Below, piece by piece: positions 44,786 to 53,905 of a stretch of DNA of 64,000 bases. The translations under genes and the position numbers were made by a program. This stretch comes from Pseudanabaena sp. FACHB-1998 (lineage in GTDB: Bacteria; Cyanobacteriota; Cyanobacteriia; Pseudanabaenales; Pseudanabaenaceae): positions 89,105 to 153,104 of the forward strand of contig NZ_JACJQA010000008.1 of assembly GCF_014696355.1 (NCBI RefSeq), given 5' to 3'. The notes under the pieces were generated by a model. That model made no database searches, was not told where the DNA came from, and was given only the letters and a program-made list of their open reading frames with translations. The number at the start of each line of letters is the position of its first letter. Position 1 is the first letter of the stretch.

Positions 44786-47635
44786 ATGACTTCAAGCTCC
44801 CAAAACCACCCCACCTTTTTACTCGTTGACGGACATTCCCTCGCGTTTCGCGCCTTTTATGCCTTTGGTAAACATCCCGAAGGCGGCTTGCGAACCTCCA
44901 CAGGAATCCCCACCAGCGTTTGTTTTGGCTTTTTGAAGGCATTAATCGAGATGCTCGATCGCGAAAAACCTGCTGCGGTGGCGATCGCCTTTGACCTTGC
45001 TCAGCCCACTTTTCGCCATGAAATTGACGATACCTATAAGGCGAATCGCTCGGAAACCCCTGAAAGCTTTATTCCTGATATTCAAAATCTCCAGAAAGTT
45101 CTCGCCGCCATGAATCTGCCAGCAATTACCCAAGCAGGTTTTGAAGCGGATGATGTTTTGGGAACGCTTTCACAAGCAGCGAGTGCAGAGGGTTACACCG
45201 TCAAAATCTTAAGTGGCGATCGCGATTTGTTTCAGTTAATTGATGCCGAAAAGCGCATTTCCGTACTGAACTTGGGACAGAAGGATAAGATTGTGGAATA
45301 CCATGCCGATCAAGTGAAAGAAAGGCTTGGCGTATTACCTACGCAGGTTGTGGACTATAAAGCCCTCTGCGGTGATGCTTCTGATAATATCGCTGGTGTT
45401 AGGGGAATTGGTGAGAAAACTGCGATTAAATTAATTGAAGAATATGGCAGTTTAGAGAATATTTTAGCGGCTATCCCCACGATGAAGGGAGCGATTAAAA
45501 TTAAGTTGGAGCAAGGGATTGAGGATGCTAGACATTCGCAATTCATGGCAACAATTAAGACTGATGTGCCGCTTCCTGTGGCGATCGCTGATTGTAAGTT
45601 GACAGGTTTTGATACGGAGCATTTGATTCCGCTATTAGAAGAACTTGAACTTAAAGCTTTTGTAAATAAAGTTGATCAGATTCAGGCGAAGTTGTCGGGG
45701 AACTATGAAGAGAAGCCCTCACCCCCAGCCCCTCTTTCAGTGGGAGAGGTTAGCAAAATATCATCTCCGAATGGAGAGGACGAGGAGTTGTGGTTCGATT
45801 TTGCCAAGCAAGAGGAAAATAAGGCGATCGCGGCTACTGCTTCTTTAAAATTAGATGTGCAGATTATCGACACAATTTCCAAATTAGAGGATTTATGCAA
45901 AATCCTGACCAAAAAACAACCGACGGCATGGGATACGGAAACTTCGGCACTAAATCCCTTTGAGGCGGAATTAGTTGGTATTGGCTGCTGTTGGGGTGAG
46001 TCAATTAGTGAGGTTGCTTATATTCCCTTAAGTCATAGTGCAGGACAAAACCTAAAATGGGAAGAAGTAAGAGCGATTCTCAAACCGATTCTCGAAGATC
46101 CTAGCTATCCCAAATATTTGCAGAATGCCAAGTTCGATCGCTTAATGTTTAAATCCGCAGGGATTGAACTAGCAGGCGTGGTATTCGATACAATGATCGC
46201 TAGCTATGTCATCGATCCCGAAGCAAGTCATAAGCTTGATGATCTAGCGATGGAATTACTGCAAATCCGCACCGTTAGTTATAAAACCCTCGTTGGCAAA
46301 CTTAAATCGATCGCGGAAATAGATATCCCCTCCGTCGCTCAATATTGCGGCATGGATACTTATATCACCTATCATATTCAACCAATTTTAGAAGAGAAGT
46401 TAAAAGCTGTTCCCAAATTGTGGGACTTGTTCCAAAACTTGGAAATGCCCCTAGAGCCAATTCTTGCCGAAATGGAATGGCGTGGGATTAGAATTGATAA
46501 AAATTATTTGGGGACTTTCTCCAAGGAACTCGAAAAAGACTTAGATGCTTTAGCGATCGCTGCCTATCAGCAAGCAGGACAAGAGTTTAACCTAAATTCT
46601 CCCAAGCAATTAAGCGAAATTTTAATCGAACTCCTTGGCGAAAAATTCACTAAGAAATCGCGCAAAAGCAAAACAGGCTACTCCACCGATGTCGCTGTTC
46701 TCAATAAATTAGAGGGCGATCATCCTCTTATTGACACAATCCTCGAAAACCGCACTCTTGCAAAGCTTAAATCTACCTATGTCGATGCTTTGCCCTCGCT
46801 GATTCAACCTAAAACGGGGCGTGTGCATACCGATTTTAATCAAACTGTTGCCTCAACTGGGCGTTTGAGCAGTTCTAATCCGAACCTCCAAAATATTCCT
46901 ATTCGTACTGCTTTCAGTAAGCGGATTCGGGCAGGATTTTTGCCCAAGGAAGATTGGATTTTACTAGCTGCCGACTATTCGCAAATTGAACTGCGAATCC
47001 TTGCTCACTTGAGCCAAGAGCCAGAATTGATGAGAGCCTTTAATGCTGATGAGGATGTACATACGGTTACAGCACAACTGCTGCTAGAAAAGGAAGAAGT
47101 AACTAGCGATGAACGTCGCCTTGCCAAAATCATTAACTACGGTGTGATCTATGGCATGGGAGCGCAAAAATTTAGCCGTGATATTGGCGTGCCTGTAAAA
47201 GTAGCGAAGCAATTCATTGAGAAGTTTAACCAACGCTATGAACGAATCTTTACCTATATGCAGAGCGTGGAAGCGGAGGCGGAACGGGATGGCTATGTGC
47301 AGACTGTACTAGGCAGAAGGCGCTATTTCCACAATATCAAAGATATAGGCGGCTATCAAAAGGCAGCTTTGTTGCGATCGGCGGTAAATGCACCGATACA
47401 GGGAACTAGCGCTGATATTGTAAAACTTGCCATGCTTAGAGTGCATGATCTTCTCAAAGACTATCAAGCGCGATTGCTGTTGCAAGTCCATGATGAATTA
47501 GTATTTGAGGTTCCGCCTGATGAAGTTGCAGAATTGCAGCCGAAGATCAAATTAGCAATGGAAACAGCATTAGAGCTTTCAGTAAAAATCGAGGTGGATA
47601 TTCACACTGGCAAAAATTGGATGGAAGCCAAATAA
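44786..47635 (+). CDS. polA: DNA polymerase I
   Basis: A 949-residue family A polymerase with three domains. The 5'-3' exonuclease (about 1-290) has FLLVDGHSLAFRAFY and the H3TH motif RGIGEKTAIKLIEEYG. The 3'-5' exonuclease (about 365-560) keeps its acidic residues (WDTETSAL, NAKFDRL, YCGMDT), so proofreading looks active. The polymerase domain has motif A ADYSQIELRILAHLS, motif B AKIINYGVIYGMG and motif C LLLQVHDELVFEV. At the position of E. coli Phe762 it has Tyr785. The linker near 308-331 is coded by an interspersed-type repeat. A palindrome contains the stop codon. Confidence 0.95.
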   Translation: MTSSSQNHPTFLLVDGHSLAFRAFYAFGKHPEGGLRTSTGIPTSVCFGFLKALIEMLDREKPAAVAIAFDLAQPTFRHEIDDTYKANRSETPESFIPDIQNLQKVLAAMNLPAITQAGFEADDVLGTLSQAASAEGYTVKILSGDRDLFQLIDAEKRISVLNLGQKDKIVEYHADQVKERLGVLPTQVVDYKALCGDASDNIAGVRGIGEKTAIKLIEEYGSLENILAAIPTMKGAIKIKLEQGIEDARHSQFMATIKTDVPLPVAIADCKLTGFDTEHLIPLLEELELKAFVNKVDQIQAKLSGNYEEKPSPPAPLSVGEVSKISSPNGEDEELWFDFAKQEENKAIAATASLKLDVQIIDTISKLEDLCKILTKKQPTAWDTETSALNPFEAELVGIGCCWGESISEVAYIPLSHSAGQNLKWEEVRAILKPILEDPSYPKYLQNAKFDRLMFKSAGIELAGVVFDTMIASYVIDPEASHKLDDLAMELLQIRTVSYKTLVGKLKSIAEIDIPSVAQYCGMDTYITYHIQPILEEKLKAVPKLWDLFQNLEMPLEPILAEMEWRGIRIDKNYLGTFSKELEKDLDALAIAAYQQAGQEFNLNSPKQLSEILIELLGEKFTKKSRKSKTGYSTDVAVLNKLEGDHPLIDTILENRTLAKLKSTYVDALPSLIQPKTGRVHTDFNQTVASTGRLSSSNPNLQNIPIRTAFSKRIRAGFLPKEDWILLAADYSQIELRILAHLSQEPELMRAFNADEDVHTVTAQLLLEKEEVTSDERRLAKIINYGVIYGMGAQKFSRDIGVPVKVAKQFIEKFNQRYERIFTYMQSVEAEAERDGYVQTVLGRRRYFHNIKDIGGYQKAALLRSAVNAPIQGTSADIVKLAMLRVHDLLKDYQARLLLQVHDELVFEVPPDEVAELQPKIKLAMETALELSVKIEVDIHTGKNWMEAK
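45715..45780 (+). repeat. Interspersed-type repeat inside polA
   Basis: CCCTCACCCCCAGCCCCTCT followed by return arms such as AGTGGGAGAGG and TCTCCGAATGGAGAGG. It is read in frame as KPSPPAPLSVGEVSKISSPN in the linker between the two exonuclease domains. The same motif is seen in the glycosyltransferase gene at 36539. Confidence 0.6.
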
Positions 47636-47680
47636 AAGCCATTTGTGCTGTGCTTTGCACAGCACAAATGGCTTTTATTT
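47630..47680. terminator. 51-bp palindrome containing the polA stop
   Basis: Arms AAATAAAAGCCATTTGTGCT and complement around a TTTGC-type centre. The polA TAA (47633-47635) is in the left arm and a T-rich tract (GGCTTTTATTT) ends the right arm, so it could act as a terminator. Confidence 0.65.
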
Positions 47681-47748
47681 GGAGTTTTACGGACAAAAGG
47701 TTGTAGACTAGAATACTGTGTGAAATTTTGTAATTAGTAAATACCACT

Positions 47749-49344
47749 ATGTTTTGGGCGGATAAATTTGCAGCAGATGCAAGCGGCGATCGCATTATAG
47801 TTAACGATTCCAAAACCCCCTCTGGGCGAGTTCATGTCGGCTCATTGCGGGGTGTAGTAATTCACGATGCCATCTATCGCGCCCTCAAACACGCAGGCAA
47901 ACCTGTCACCTTTACCTACGGCGTAGACGACTATGACGCACTCGACACCGTACCCCATTACTTAGACAAAGAAAAATTTTCGCCCTACCTCGGCTATCCT
48001 CTTTGCAATGTGCCTTCCCCAGACGAAGTGGCGGCTCCCGATTATGCCAAATACTTCATGGGCGAATTTTTAGAAGTATTTGAGCATTTGGGTGTGCGTC
48101 CTGAAGTTTATTATTTGCGAGACATCTACCGTTCAGGCAAGATGAATCAGTATATTGATTTGTTTTTAAATAACGCTCACCTCGTCCGCGAAGCCTACAA
48201 AGAAGTCAGCAAAGCCGATCGCCCTGACAATTGGTATCCCTTCCAAACTATCTGTGAAAACTGCGGCAAAATTGCCACCACCGTAGTTACCGATTACAAA
48301 GATGGCAAGGTTTTCTATACCTGTCAGCCCGATGCGATGAACTACGTCAAGGGTTGCGGTCATTCGGGTTGGATGTCGCCCTTTGATGGCAAGGGCAAAT
48401 TACCTTGGAAAGTGGAATGGGTCGCCAAATGGGAAGTTGTCGGTGTATCTATTGAGCTAGCAGGAAAAGACCATTCTCAAAAAGGTGGTTCCCGTGATGT
48501 GGCTAACTCCATTTGTCGCAAGGTTCTCAAAAAGAATCCGCCCACCCATGCTCCTTACGAATTTATTTTGGTAAATGGAACGAAGATGAGTTCCTCTAAG
48601 GGAGTTGGCTCTAGCGCTAAGGAAATTGCCGATCTTTTACCGCCAGAGTTGCTCCGCTTCTTGATGTTGCGGACACAGCCTCGCAGTGTGATTAATTTCA
48701 TGCCCAACTACGAGACGATCACCCGCCTCTTCCGTGACTACGACAATCTGATTGATAAATATCAGGCGGATACAGTTAAAGACGAAAAAGCGCAGGAAGA
48801 ATTAGTTCCTCTCATTTATTCGCAATTGAATACGGAGGAAAAGGTGGACGGCTATCAAGCCTTTGATATCACCACTTTGATCTCACTCTTGCAAATTCCG
48901 CACCTTGATATTGAGGCAGAAATCGTGGCGCGTAGTCCTAATCCCCTCAGCGATCGCGATTGGGTGGTGGTACGCGATCGCATTCGGGTAGCGCAAAAGT
49001 GGCTCCAAGACTATGCCGACGAAGAAGAGAAGTTAGTTCTCTATTTAGATTCATTGCCTGAAAAAGCAAAGAATCTCTCGGCGGAGCAGATCGGCTACCT
49101 TGAGGCTTTGGCAACAAATCTAGCGGGAGATGTGAATTGGGAAGGCGAAGAACTACAAACTTTGCTATTCAGCACTTCTAAGCAGGTTGCCATTTCCCAA
49201 AAAGATGCTTTTGCGGCGGTGTACTTTACGTTCTTAAATAAGGAAAGGGGTCCTAAAGCAGGAAGTTTACTTTCTTATCTAGATAAAGCTTTTGTGATTC
49301 AGCGCATTAAAGACGCGATCGCCAGCAATCTTGCCACTGCATAA
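47749..49344 (+). CDS. lysS: Lysyl-tRNA synthetase, class I
   Basis: A 531-residue synthetase of the class I LysRS type, unrelated to the class II enzyme of E. coli. The HIGH-equivalent is PSGRVHVGS (His29-Ser32), with VDDYDALDTVP, a zinc-like ENCGK/GCGHSG region near 175-205, LPWKVEWVAKWEV, ELAGKDHSQKGGSRD, and the KMSSSKG loop at about residue 282. The C-terminal helical domain is about 180 residues. Class I LysRS is typical of archaea and of scattered bacteria. The gene converges with gatB. Confidence 0.9.
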   Translation: MFWADKFAADASGDRIIVNDSKTPSGRVHVGSLRGVVIHDAIYRALKHAGKPVTFTYGVDDYDALDTVPHYLDKEKFSPYLGYPLCNVPSPDEVAAPDYAKYFMGEFLEVFEHLGVRPEVYYLRDIYRSGKMNQYIDLFLNNAHLVREAYKEVSKADRPDNWYPFQTICENCGKIATTVVTDYKDGKVFYTCQPDAMNYVKGCGHSGWMSPFDGKGKLPWKVEWVAKWEVVGVSIELAGKDHSQKGGSRDVANSICRKVLKKNPPTHAPYEFILVNGTKMSSSKGVGSSAKEIADLLPPELLRFLMLRTQPRSVINFMPNYETITRLFRDYDNLIDKYQADTVKDEKAQEELVPLIYSQLNTEEKVDGYQAFDITTLISLLQIPHLDIEAEIVARSPNPLSDRDWVVVRDRIRVAQKWLQDYADEEEKLVLYLDSLPEKAKNLSAEQIGYLEALATNLAGDVNWEGEELQTLLFSTSKQVAISQKDAFAAVYFTFLNKERGPKAGSLLSYLDKAFVIQRIKDAIASNLATA

Positions 49345-49346
49345 AA

Positions 49347-49374
49347 AGAGAGACTCGCTTTGCGAGCCTCTCTT
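49347..49374 (+). terminator. Hairpin after lysS
   Basis: Arms AAGAGAGACTCGC and GCGAGCCTCTCTT with a TTT centre and one mismatch, starting 3-4 bp after the lysS stop. Confidence 0.6.
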
Positions 49375-49378
49375 AGTT

Positions 49379-49411
49379 AAATAAAGGACTCACGCAGTGA
49401 GTCCTTTATTT
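49379..49411. terminator. Bidirectional terminator between lysS and gatB
   Basis: Arms AAATAAAGGACTCAC and GTGAGTCCTTTATTT with a GCA centre. A-rich and T-rich flanks fit termination from both directions, between converging genes. Confidence 0.7.
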
Positions 49412-50902
49412 TTAAGCCGATAGTTTATCGGCAATCAACTTATTCGTGGATTGGGGTTCAGCACGACCTTGGGTTTTCTTCATCACTTGCCCCACAAAGA
49501 AACCTAACAGCTTAGTCTTACCGCCCTTATATTGTTCAACCTCCTTCGGATTCGCTGCAATTACCTCATCGATAATTTTTTCTAAGTCAGCACCCGCAAG
49601 AACGGTTAAGCCCTTAGCTGCGACCAATTCCTTCACCGAGCCACCTTTGACAATTAGCTCAGGCAAAATATCTTTCGCAATCTTGCTGCTGATCGTACCG
49701 TCAGCAATTAAGCCAATCATTTCTGCCAAAATCGCTGGCGTTAGGGCAATGCCGCCAATTTTGAGCTTATTTTCATTGAGATAAGCGGTAACATCACCCA
49801 TGACCCAATTAAATACTTGCTTCGGCTCCGCACCTGCGGCGATCGTGGCATCAAAAAATTCGGCAATGCTGCGATCGTCGGCAATCAAAGCGGCATCGTA
49901 AGGCGTTAGCCCGAACTCATCATGATAGCGCTGACGCAATTCATTGGGCAAAGTAGGAAGTTCTGCACGATATTGCTCTAAGGTACTGAGGGGAACTTCG
50001 ATCGCCATCAGATCTGGCTCAGGGAAATAGCGATAATCGCTCGCCCCTTCCTTAGAACGCATACTAATTGTGCGTTGCGAGTTTTCTTCCCAGAGACGAG
50101 TTTCTTGCTTAATCGGTTCACCCGTAGCGATCGCCTCAATTTGCCGATGAATTTCAAAATCGATCGCCCTTTGAATGGCATTGAAGGAGTTCATATTTTT
50201 GATCTCCACCTTCGTGCCGAACTGCTCTTGTCCCACTGGACGCACAGAAATGTTTACGTCACAACGTAGCGATCCCTCTTGCATATTGCCATCGCACACA
50301 CCGAGATAACGCAAAATCCGCCGCAATTCCTGCGCGTAAGCAGCCGCCTCTACGCCCGATCGCATATCTGGCTCCGATACGATTTCGCAAAGGGGAACCC
50401 CTGTCCGATTGAAGTCCACCAAGGAATGACTAGATCCCGACAGGCGATCGCTACCGCCATGCACCAACTTACCCGCATCCTCTTCCATGTGGAGGCGCGT
50501 AATGCCAATGCGCTTAGTTGTGCCATCTTCAAGCTGAATTTCTAGCCAACCATGCTCCGCGATCGGCAGGTCGTATTGTGAGACTTGATAATTTTTAGGA
50601 AGATCGGGATAAAAATATTGTTTGCGATCAAACTTACTATGAGGGGCAATTTGACAATTTAGGGCTAGCCCCGATTTCACTGCATATTCTAAAACTTTTT
50701 CGTTTAATACAGGCAATACCCCCGGCATACCAAGGCACACAGGACAAACATTCGTATTTGGGGTTGAGCCAAACTGGGTTGAGCAATTGCAAAATATTTT
50801 GGAGTTTGTGGTCAACTGACAGTGAGTTTCTAACCCAATTACAGCTTCGTATTGTGTTTTTGCTGTCTTATCTTGTGTCTTAGTAGAGGCAGTTGCAGTC
50901 AT
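49412..50902 (-). CDS. gatB: Asp-tRNA(Asn)/Glu-tRNA(Gln) amidotransferase subunit B
   Basis: The tRNA-binding kinase subunit of GatCAB, which turns Glu-tRNA(Gln) into Gln-tRNA(Gln). Family motifs include VIGLETHCQL, CPVCLGMPGVLPVLN (zinc cysteines), KFDRKQYFYPDLPKNYQVSQ, and HMEEDAGKLVH near residue 140. DFNRTGVPLCEIVSEPD follows. The C-terminal GatB/YqeY tail ends GQVMKKTQGRAEPQ. It is of normal length at 496 residues. gatA and gatC are not in the window. Confidence 0.95.
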   Translation of the reverse strand: MTATASTKTQDKTAKTQYEAVIGLETHCQLTTNSKIFCNCSTQFGSTPNTNVCPVCLGMPGVLPVLNEKVLEYAVKSGLALNCQIAPHSKFDRKQYFYPDLPKNYQVSQYDLPIAEHGWLEIQLEDGTTKRIGITRLHMEEDAGKLVHGGSDRLSGSSHSLVDFNRTGVPLCEIVSEPDMRSGVEAAAYAQELRRILRYLGVCDGNMQEGSLRCDVNISVRPVGQEQFGTKVEIKNMNSFNAIQRAIDFEIHRQIEAIATGEPIKQETRLWEENSQRTISMRSKEGASDYRYFPEPDLMAIEVPLSTLEQYRAELPTLPNELRQRYHDEFGLTPYDAALIADDRSIAEFFDATIAAGAEPKQVFNWVMGDVTAYLNENKLKIGGIALTPAILAEMIGLIADGTISSKIAKDILPELIVKGGSVKELVAAKGLTVLAGADLEKIIDEVIAANPKEVEQYKGGKTKLLGFFVGQVMKKTQGRAEPQSTNKLIADKLSA

Positions 50903-51140
50903 AGCTGGTGATTTTGAGATGTGATTTCTAGAAAGGCTGACTTAGTTATGACTTACTATTATAGCGATCGCTGAATCCCCGCAATACTTTCTTAAAAATG
51001 ATCAACAATCTCCATCGCTAAAATAATCCCAATTCACGAAATGGCTCCGTCATTTTGGTTTTTGGTATAAGTAAGCTGGGTTAAAGATTGGGATACCTAT
51101 TTCGTGATTTTATTTCATTATTCAATTATTTTATTAATAC

Positions 51141-52037
51141 ATGATCAAGAAAGACGGATGGTTTCGGATTGCCTTGCGATGGAAAGGATCAGTAGTTCCA
51201 GAGGTTTTACCGCGATCGCTAATGTGCGGAATATTTGGCGTTTTTATCTATATCCTTTATCTATATCAAGTTCCCGTATCTCTGCCCATCCTTGGTGGCA
51301 TTATTCCCAATATCGTCTTAGGCTTGTTATTGGTATTTCGGACCAATACTGCCTATGAACGCTTTTGGGAAGGACGCAAGGCTTGGGGTAACTTGGTTAA
51401 TACTATTCGCAATTTATCTCGACAAATTTTAGTGGCGATCGCCGAAGACGAGCCAAGCGATCGCCAAGCCAAAATTGCGGCAGTGAAGCTATTGCCCGCC
51501 TTTGCGATCGCCTTAAAGTTGCATTTGCGATCGCAACCTGTTAAGGCGGAATTAGCCGCAAATTTATCTGCGGAGCAGTTTGAACGGCTTAAAACCATGA
51601 ATCATCCACCTCTTGAAATTGCCTATTGGCTGAGCCGCTATCTGCAAGATCAAGCCCAGAGAGAAAAGTTAGATCGGTATCAGCTTAATGACATGATTCA
51701 ACTTTTGCATCAAATGGTGGATGCTGTGGGTGTCTGTGAACGGATATTGAGAACGCCTATGCCCTTAGCCTATTCCATTCATTTGAAGCAATTGTTAATG
51801 CTCTATAGTTTTTCGCTTCCTTTTCAAATGGTGGAGCAGTTGCAATGGATGACTCCTCCGATTGTGGCTTTAATCAGTTTTACTTTGTTGGGAATAGAAG
51901 AAATTGGGATTCAGATTGAAGATCCCTTTGGGCATGATGCCAATGATTTACCGTTGGATGCCATTTGCAATACGATGATGCGAAATATTGAAGATTTAAT
52001 TTTAGTCAGTAGCGTTGATGGCTTAGCTATAAAATAA
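51141..52037 (+). CDS. Bestrophin-like channel protein
   Basis: A 298-residue bestrophin/UPF0187 family protein. It opens with RIALRWKGSVVPEVLPRSL, then two membrane helices (about 28-75) separated by a proline, the conserved VFRTNTAYERFWEGRKAWG near 78, and two more helices near 215-255 with PFGHDANDLPLD at the end. Relatives are anion channels; in cyanobacteria and plastids they sit in thylakoids and help bicarbonate or chloride flow. The exact ion is unknown. Its stop abuts a long palindrome. Confidence 0.85.
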   Translation: MIKKDGWFRIALRWKGSVVPEVLPRSLMCGIFGVFIYILYLYQVPVSLPILGGIIPNIVLGLLLVFRTNTAYERFWEGRKAWGNLVNTIRNLSRQILVAIAEDEPSDRQAKIAAVKLLPAFAIALKLHLRSQPVKAELAANLSAEQFERLKTMNHPPLEIAYWLSRYLQDQAQREKLDRYQLNDMIQLLHQMVDAVGVCERILRTPMPLAYSIHLKQLLMLYSFSLPFQMVEQLQWMTPPIVALISFTLLGIEEIGIQIEDPFGHDANDLPLDAICNTMMRNIEDLILVSSVDGLAIK

Positions 52038-52090
52038 AGAAGTAATTTTGGAATGGCGCGACAAAGTCGCGCCATTCCAAAATTACTTCT
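52038..52090. repeat. Perfect palindrome directly after bestrophin stop
   Basis: 53 bp: arms AGAAGTAATTTTGGAATGGC plus GCGAC with a centre AAA. It begins at the base after the TAA stop. Confidence 0.8.
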
Positions 52091-52162
52091 AATACCAATC
52101 ACGAAAGTAGAACAACACTTTTGTGAATTAAAAATTAAATTTAGTAAGGTTTTTTTATTTTG

Positions 52163-52277
52163 TATAGCTATGGTCACTTACCTTAGGACAAATCAAAACC
52201 CAAGAAGCGAGTTGCGGCGCGAAGCGCCGCAACTCGTCCTCTGGTTTTGTGTCCTAATAAGAATGGCAACAGCTATA
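52163..52277. repeat. MITE-like fold-back element (copy D)
   Basis: A 115-bp element: TATAGCTATGGTCACTTACC, TTAGGACAAATCAAAACCCA, a central stem AGAAGCGAGTTGCGGCG with a complement partly changed on the right, GTTTTGTGTCCTAATAAGAA, and TGGCAACAGCTATA. The region between the bestrophin and sdhB genes holds this and the palindrome and no gene. Confidence 0.75.
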
Positions 52278-52330
52278 TAAGGTAAATTTGACCTAGAGCC
52301 AAGCATCTATCCCGATCGCAACAGTTAACT

Positions 52331-53311
52331 ATGAATATTATCGTCAAGCTGCGCCGCCAAACTTCCCGCGATAGCCAACCCAGCTATCAAACCTTTGAGA
52401 TTGAAGCTGATCCCGATCGCACGACTGTACTGGATGTGTTGATTCGGATTCAGAGTGAGCAGGATGGGTCAATTGGATTTCGGCGCAATTGTCGCAATGC
52501 CATTTGTGGTTCCTGCGCGATGCGGATTAATGGGCGTTCGGGCTTAGCTTGTCAAAAGCATGTTAGCGAAGTGATGGGTGATCGCGATGAGGAATTGGTA
52601 ATTGAGCCAATGCAAAATCTGCCTGTAATTAAGGATCTGATCGTCGATATGACCAAGTTTTGGAATAATCTCCAAAAGGTTGATCCCTATGTATCGACGG
52701 CTTCGCGACAGATTAGTAAAACCGAATTTTTGCAAACCCCTGCTCAACGCGCCAAACTGCAAGCGGCAGCTAATTGTATTCTCTGCGGTTCTTGCTATTC
52801 GGAATGTAATGCCGCCGCAGTTAGCGATCGCTTTGTAGGCCCGCACGCTCTTGCCAAGGCTTATCGGGTGATGGCAGATAATCGGGACGATCGCACTGAA
52901 GCCAGAACAGAACAATATAATCAAGCGGGCTTTGTCTGGGATTGCACCCGTTGTTATAACTGCAATGAAGTTTGTCCAGTGGAAGTTCAACCGCTAGATC
53001 GGATTTCGCAAATTAAGCATGAAATTCTCGATAATCATGATTTGCCCGAATCCACAGCCCAGCGACATCGACATACCATGGTTGAGCTAGTGAAGGAAGA
53101 TGGATGGATTGATGAAAGTAAATTTGGGGTGCGGGTAGTTGGAGATAATTTCAGAGATATTCAAGGATTATTAAGTATTTTTCCCCTTGGGATTCGCATG
53201 GTGTTGAGTGGCAAAATGCCCTATCCTTGGCAGTTCCAAAAGTCGGAAGGAGCTACGGAAGTAAAAGCACTAATTGAGGCGATCGCCTCCGCAAAAGATA
53301 AAGCAAACTAG
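52331..53311 (+). CDS. sdhB: Succinate dehydrogenase/fumarate reductase iron-sulfur subunit
   Basis: A 326-residue electron-transfer subunit. The N-terminal ferredoxin domain binds a 2Fe-2S cluster (CRNAICGSCAMRI with a distal Cys in GLACQ). The C-terminal domain holds 4Fe-4S and 3Fe-4S ligands (CILCGSCYSEC, CTRCYNCNEVCPVEVQP). It feeds electrons from succinate to the quinone pool in the membrane. sdhA is not adjacent, as is usual in cyanobacteria. The last ~70 residues after the cluster region are longer than in E. coli SdhB. Confidence 0.92.
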   Translation: MNIIVKLRRQTSRDSQPSYQTFEIEADPDRTTVLDVLIRIQSEQDGSIGFRRNCRNAICGSCAMRINGRSGLACQKHVSEVMGDRDEELVIEPMQNLPVIKDLIVDMTKFWNNLQKVDPYVSTASRQISKTEFLQTPAQRAKLQAAANCILCGSCYSECNAAAVSDRFVGPHALAKAYRVMADNRDDRTEARTEQYNQAGFVWDCTRCYNCNEVCPVEVQPLDRISQIKHEILDNHDLPESTAQRHRHTMVELVKEDGWIDESKFGVRVVGDNFRDIQGLLSIFPLGIRMVLSGKMPYPWQFQKSEGATEVKALIEAIASAKDKAN

Positions 53312-53312
53312 A

Positions 53313-53349
53313 TATTTTATAGTTGCGGCGAAGTCGCAACTATAAAATA
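53313..53349. repeat. Palindrome directly after sdhB
   Basis: Arms TATTTTATAGTTGCG and complement around GCGAAGT. It begins two bases after the sdhB stop codon. Confidence 0.75.
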
Positions 53350-53374
53350 GTTTTAATCGAGAGGAAGAAGATCT

Positions 53375-53905
53375 ATGCAAATTCGGGTGGCAATGGAGGC
53401 AGACTTACCAGCAATCATTGAAATTTATAATGCTGCAATCCCGACCCGTCTTGCTACTGCCGATCTTGATCCAATTTCTGTCGATAGCCGCCGTGCTTGG
53501 TTTCGATCGCATGGCGATCGCTATCCCGTCTGGGTAATGACCATCGGCGGACATGATATCTACAGCGATCGCAACGAACAAATCATTGGATGGCTCAGTT
53601 TACAAATGTTTTATGGTCGCCCCGCCTATGCCAAAGCTGCTGAGGTGAGTATTTATGTCGCTCCTAGCTATCAAGGCAAAGGAATTGGCAAACAGTTACT
53701 CGCCCATGCGATCGCTAACTGTCCTAAGCTCGAAATCACTAAATTAGTGGGTTTTATCTTTGCCCATAATACTTGTAGCTTGCGCCTATTTAATAATTTT
53801 GGCTTTGAGCAGTGGGGATTTCTGCCACAAATTGCGGAACTTGATAAAGTGGAACAAAGCTTAGTCATTCTCGGGAAAAGCCTAGATAATTCCCTTTATT
53901 CTTGA
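53375..53905 (+). CDS. GNAT acetyltransferase, Pat/phosphinothricin type
   Basis: A 176-residue N-acetyltransferase. It begins IRVAMEADLPAIIEIYNAAI, has the acetyl-CoA motif VAPSYQGKGIGKQLLAHAI near residue 93 and the C-terminal FIFAHNTCSLRLFNNFGFEQWG. These fit the phosphinothricin/methionine sulfoximine acetyltransferase branch, but the natural substrate is not readable. It is followed by a MITE-like copy. Confidence 0.85.
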   Translation: MQIRVAMEADLPAIIEIYNAAIPTRLATADLDPISVDSRRAWFRSHGDRYPVWVMTIGGHDIYSDRNEQIIGWLSLQMFYGRPAYAKAAEVSIYVAPSYQGKGIGKQLLAHAIANCPKLEITKLVGFIFAHNTCSLRLFNNFGFEQWGFLPQIAELDKVEQSLVILGKSLDNSLYS

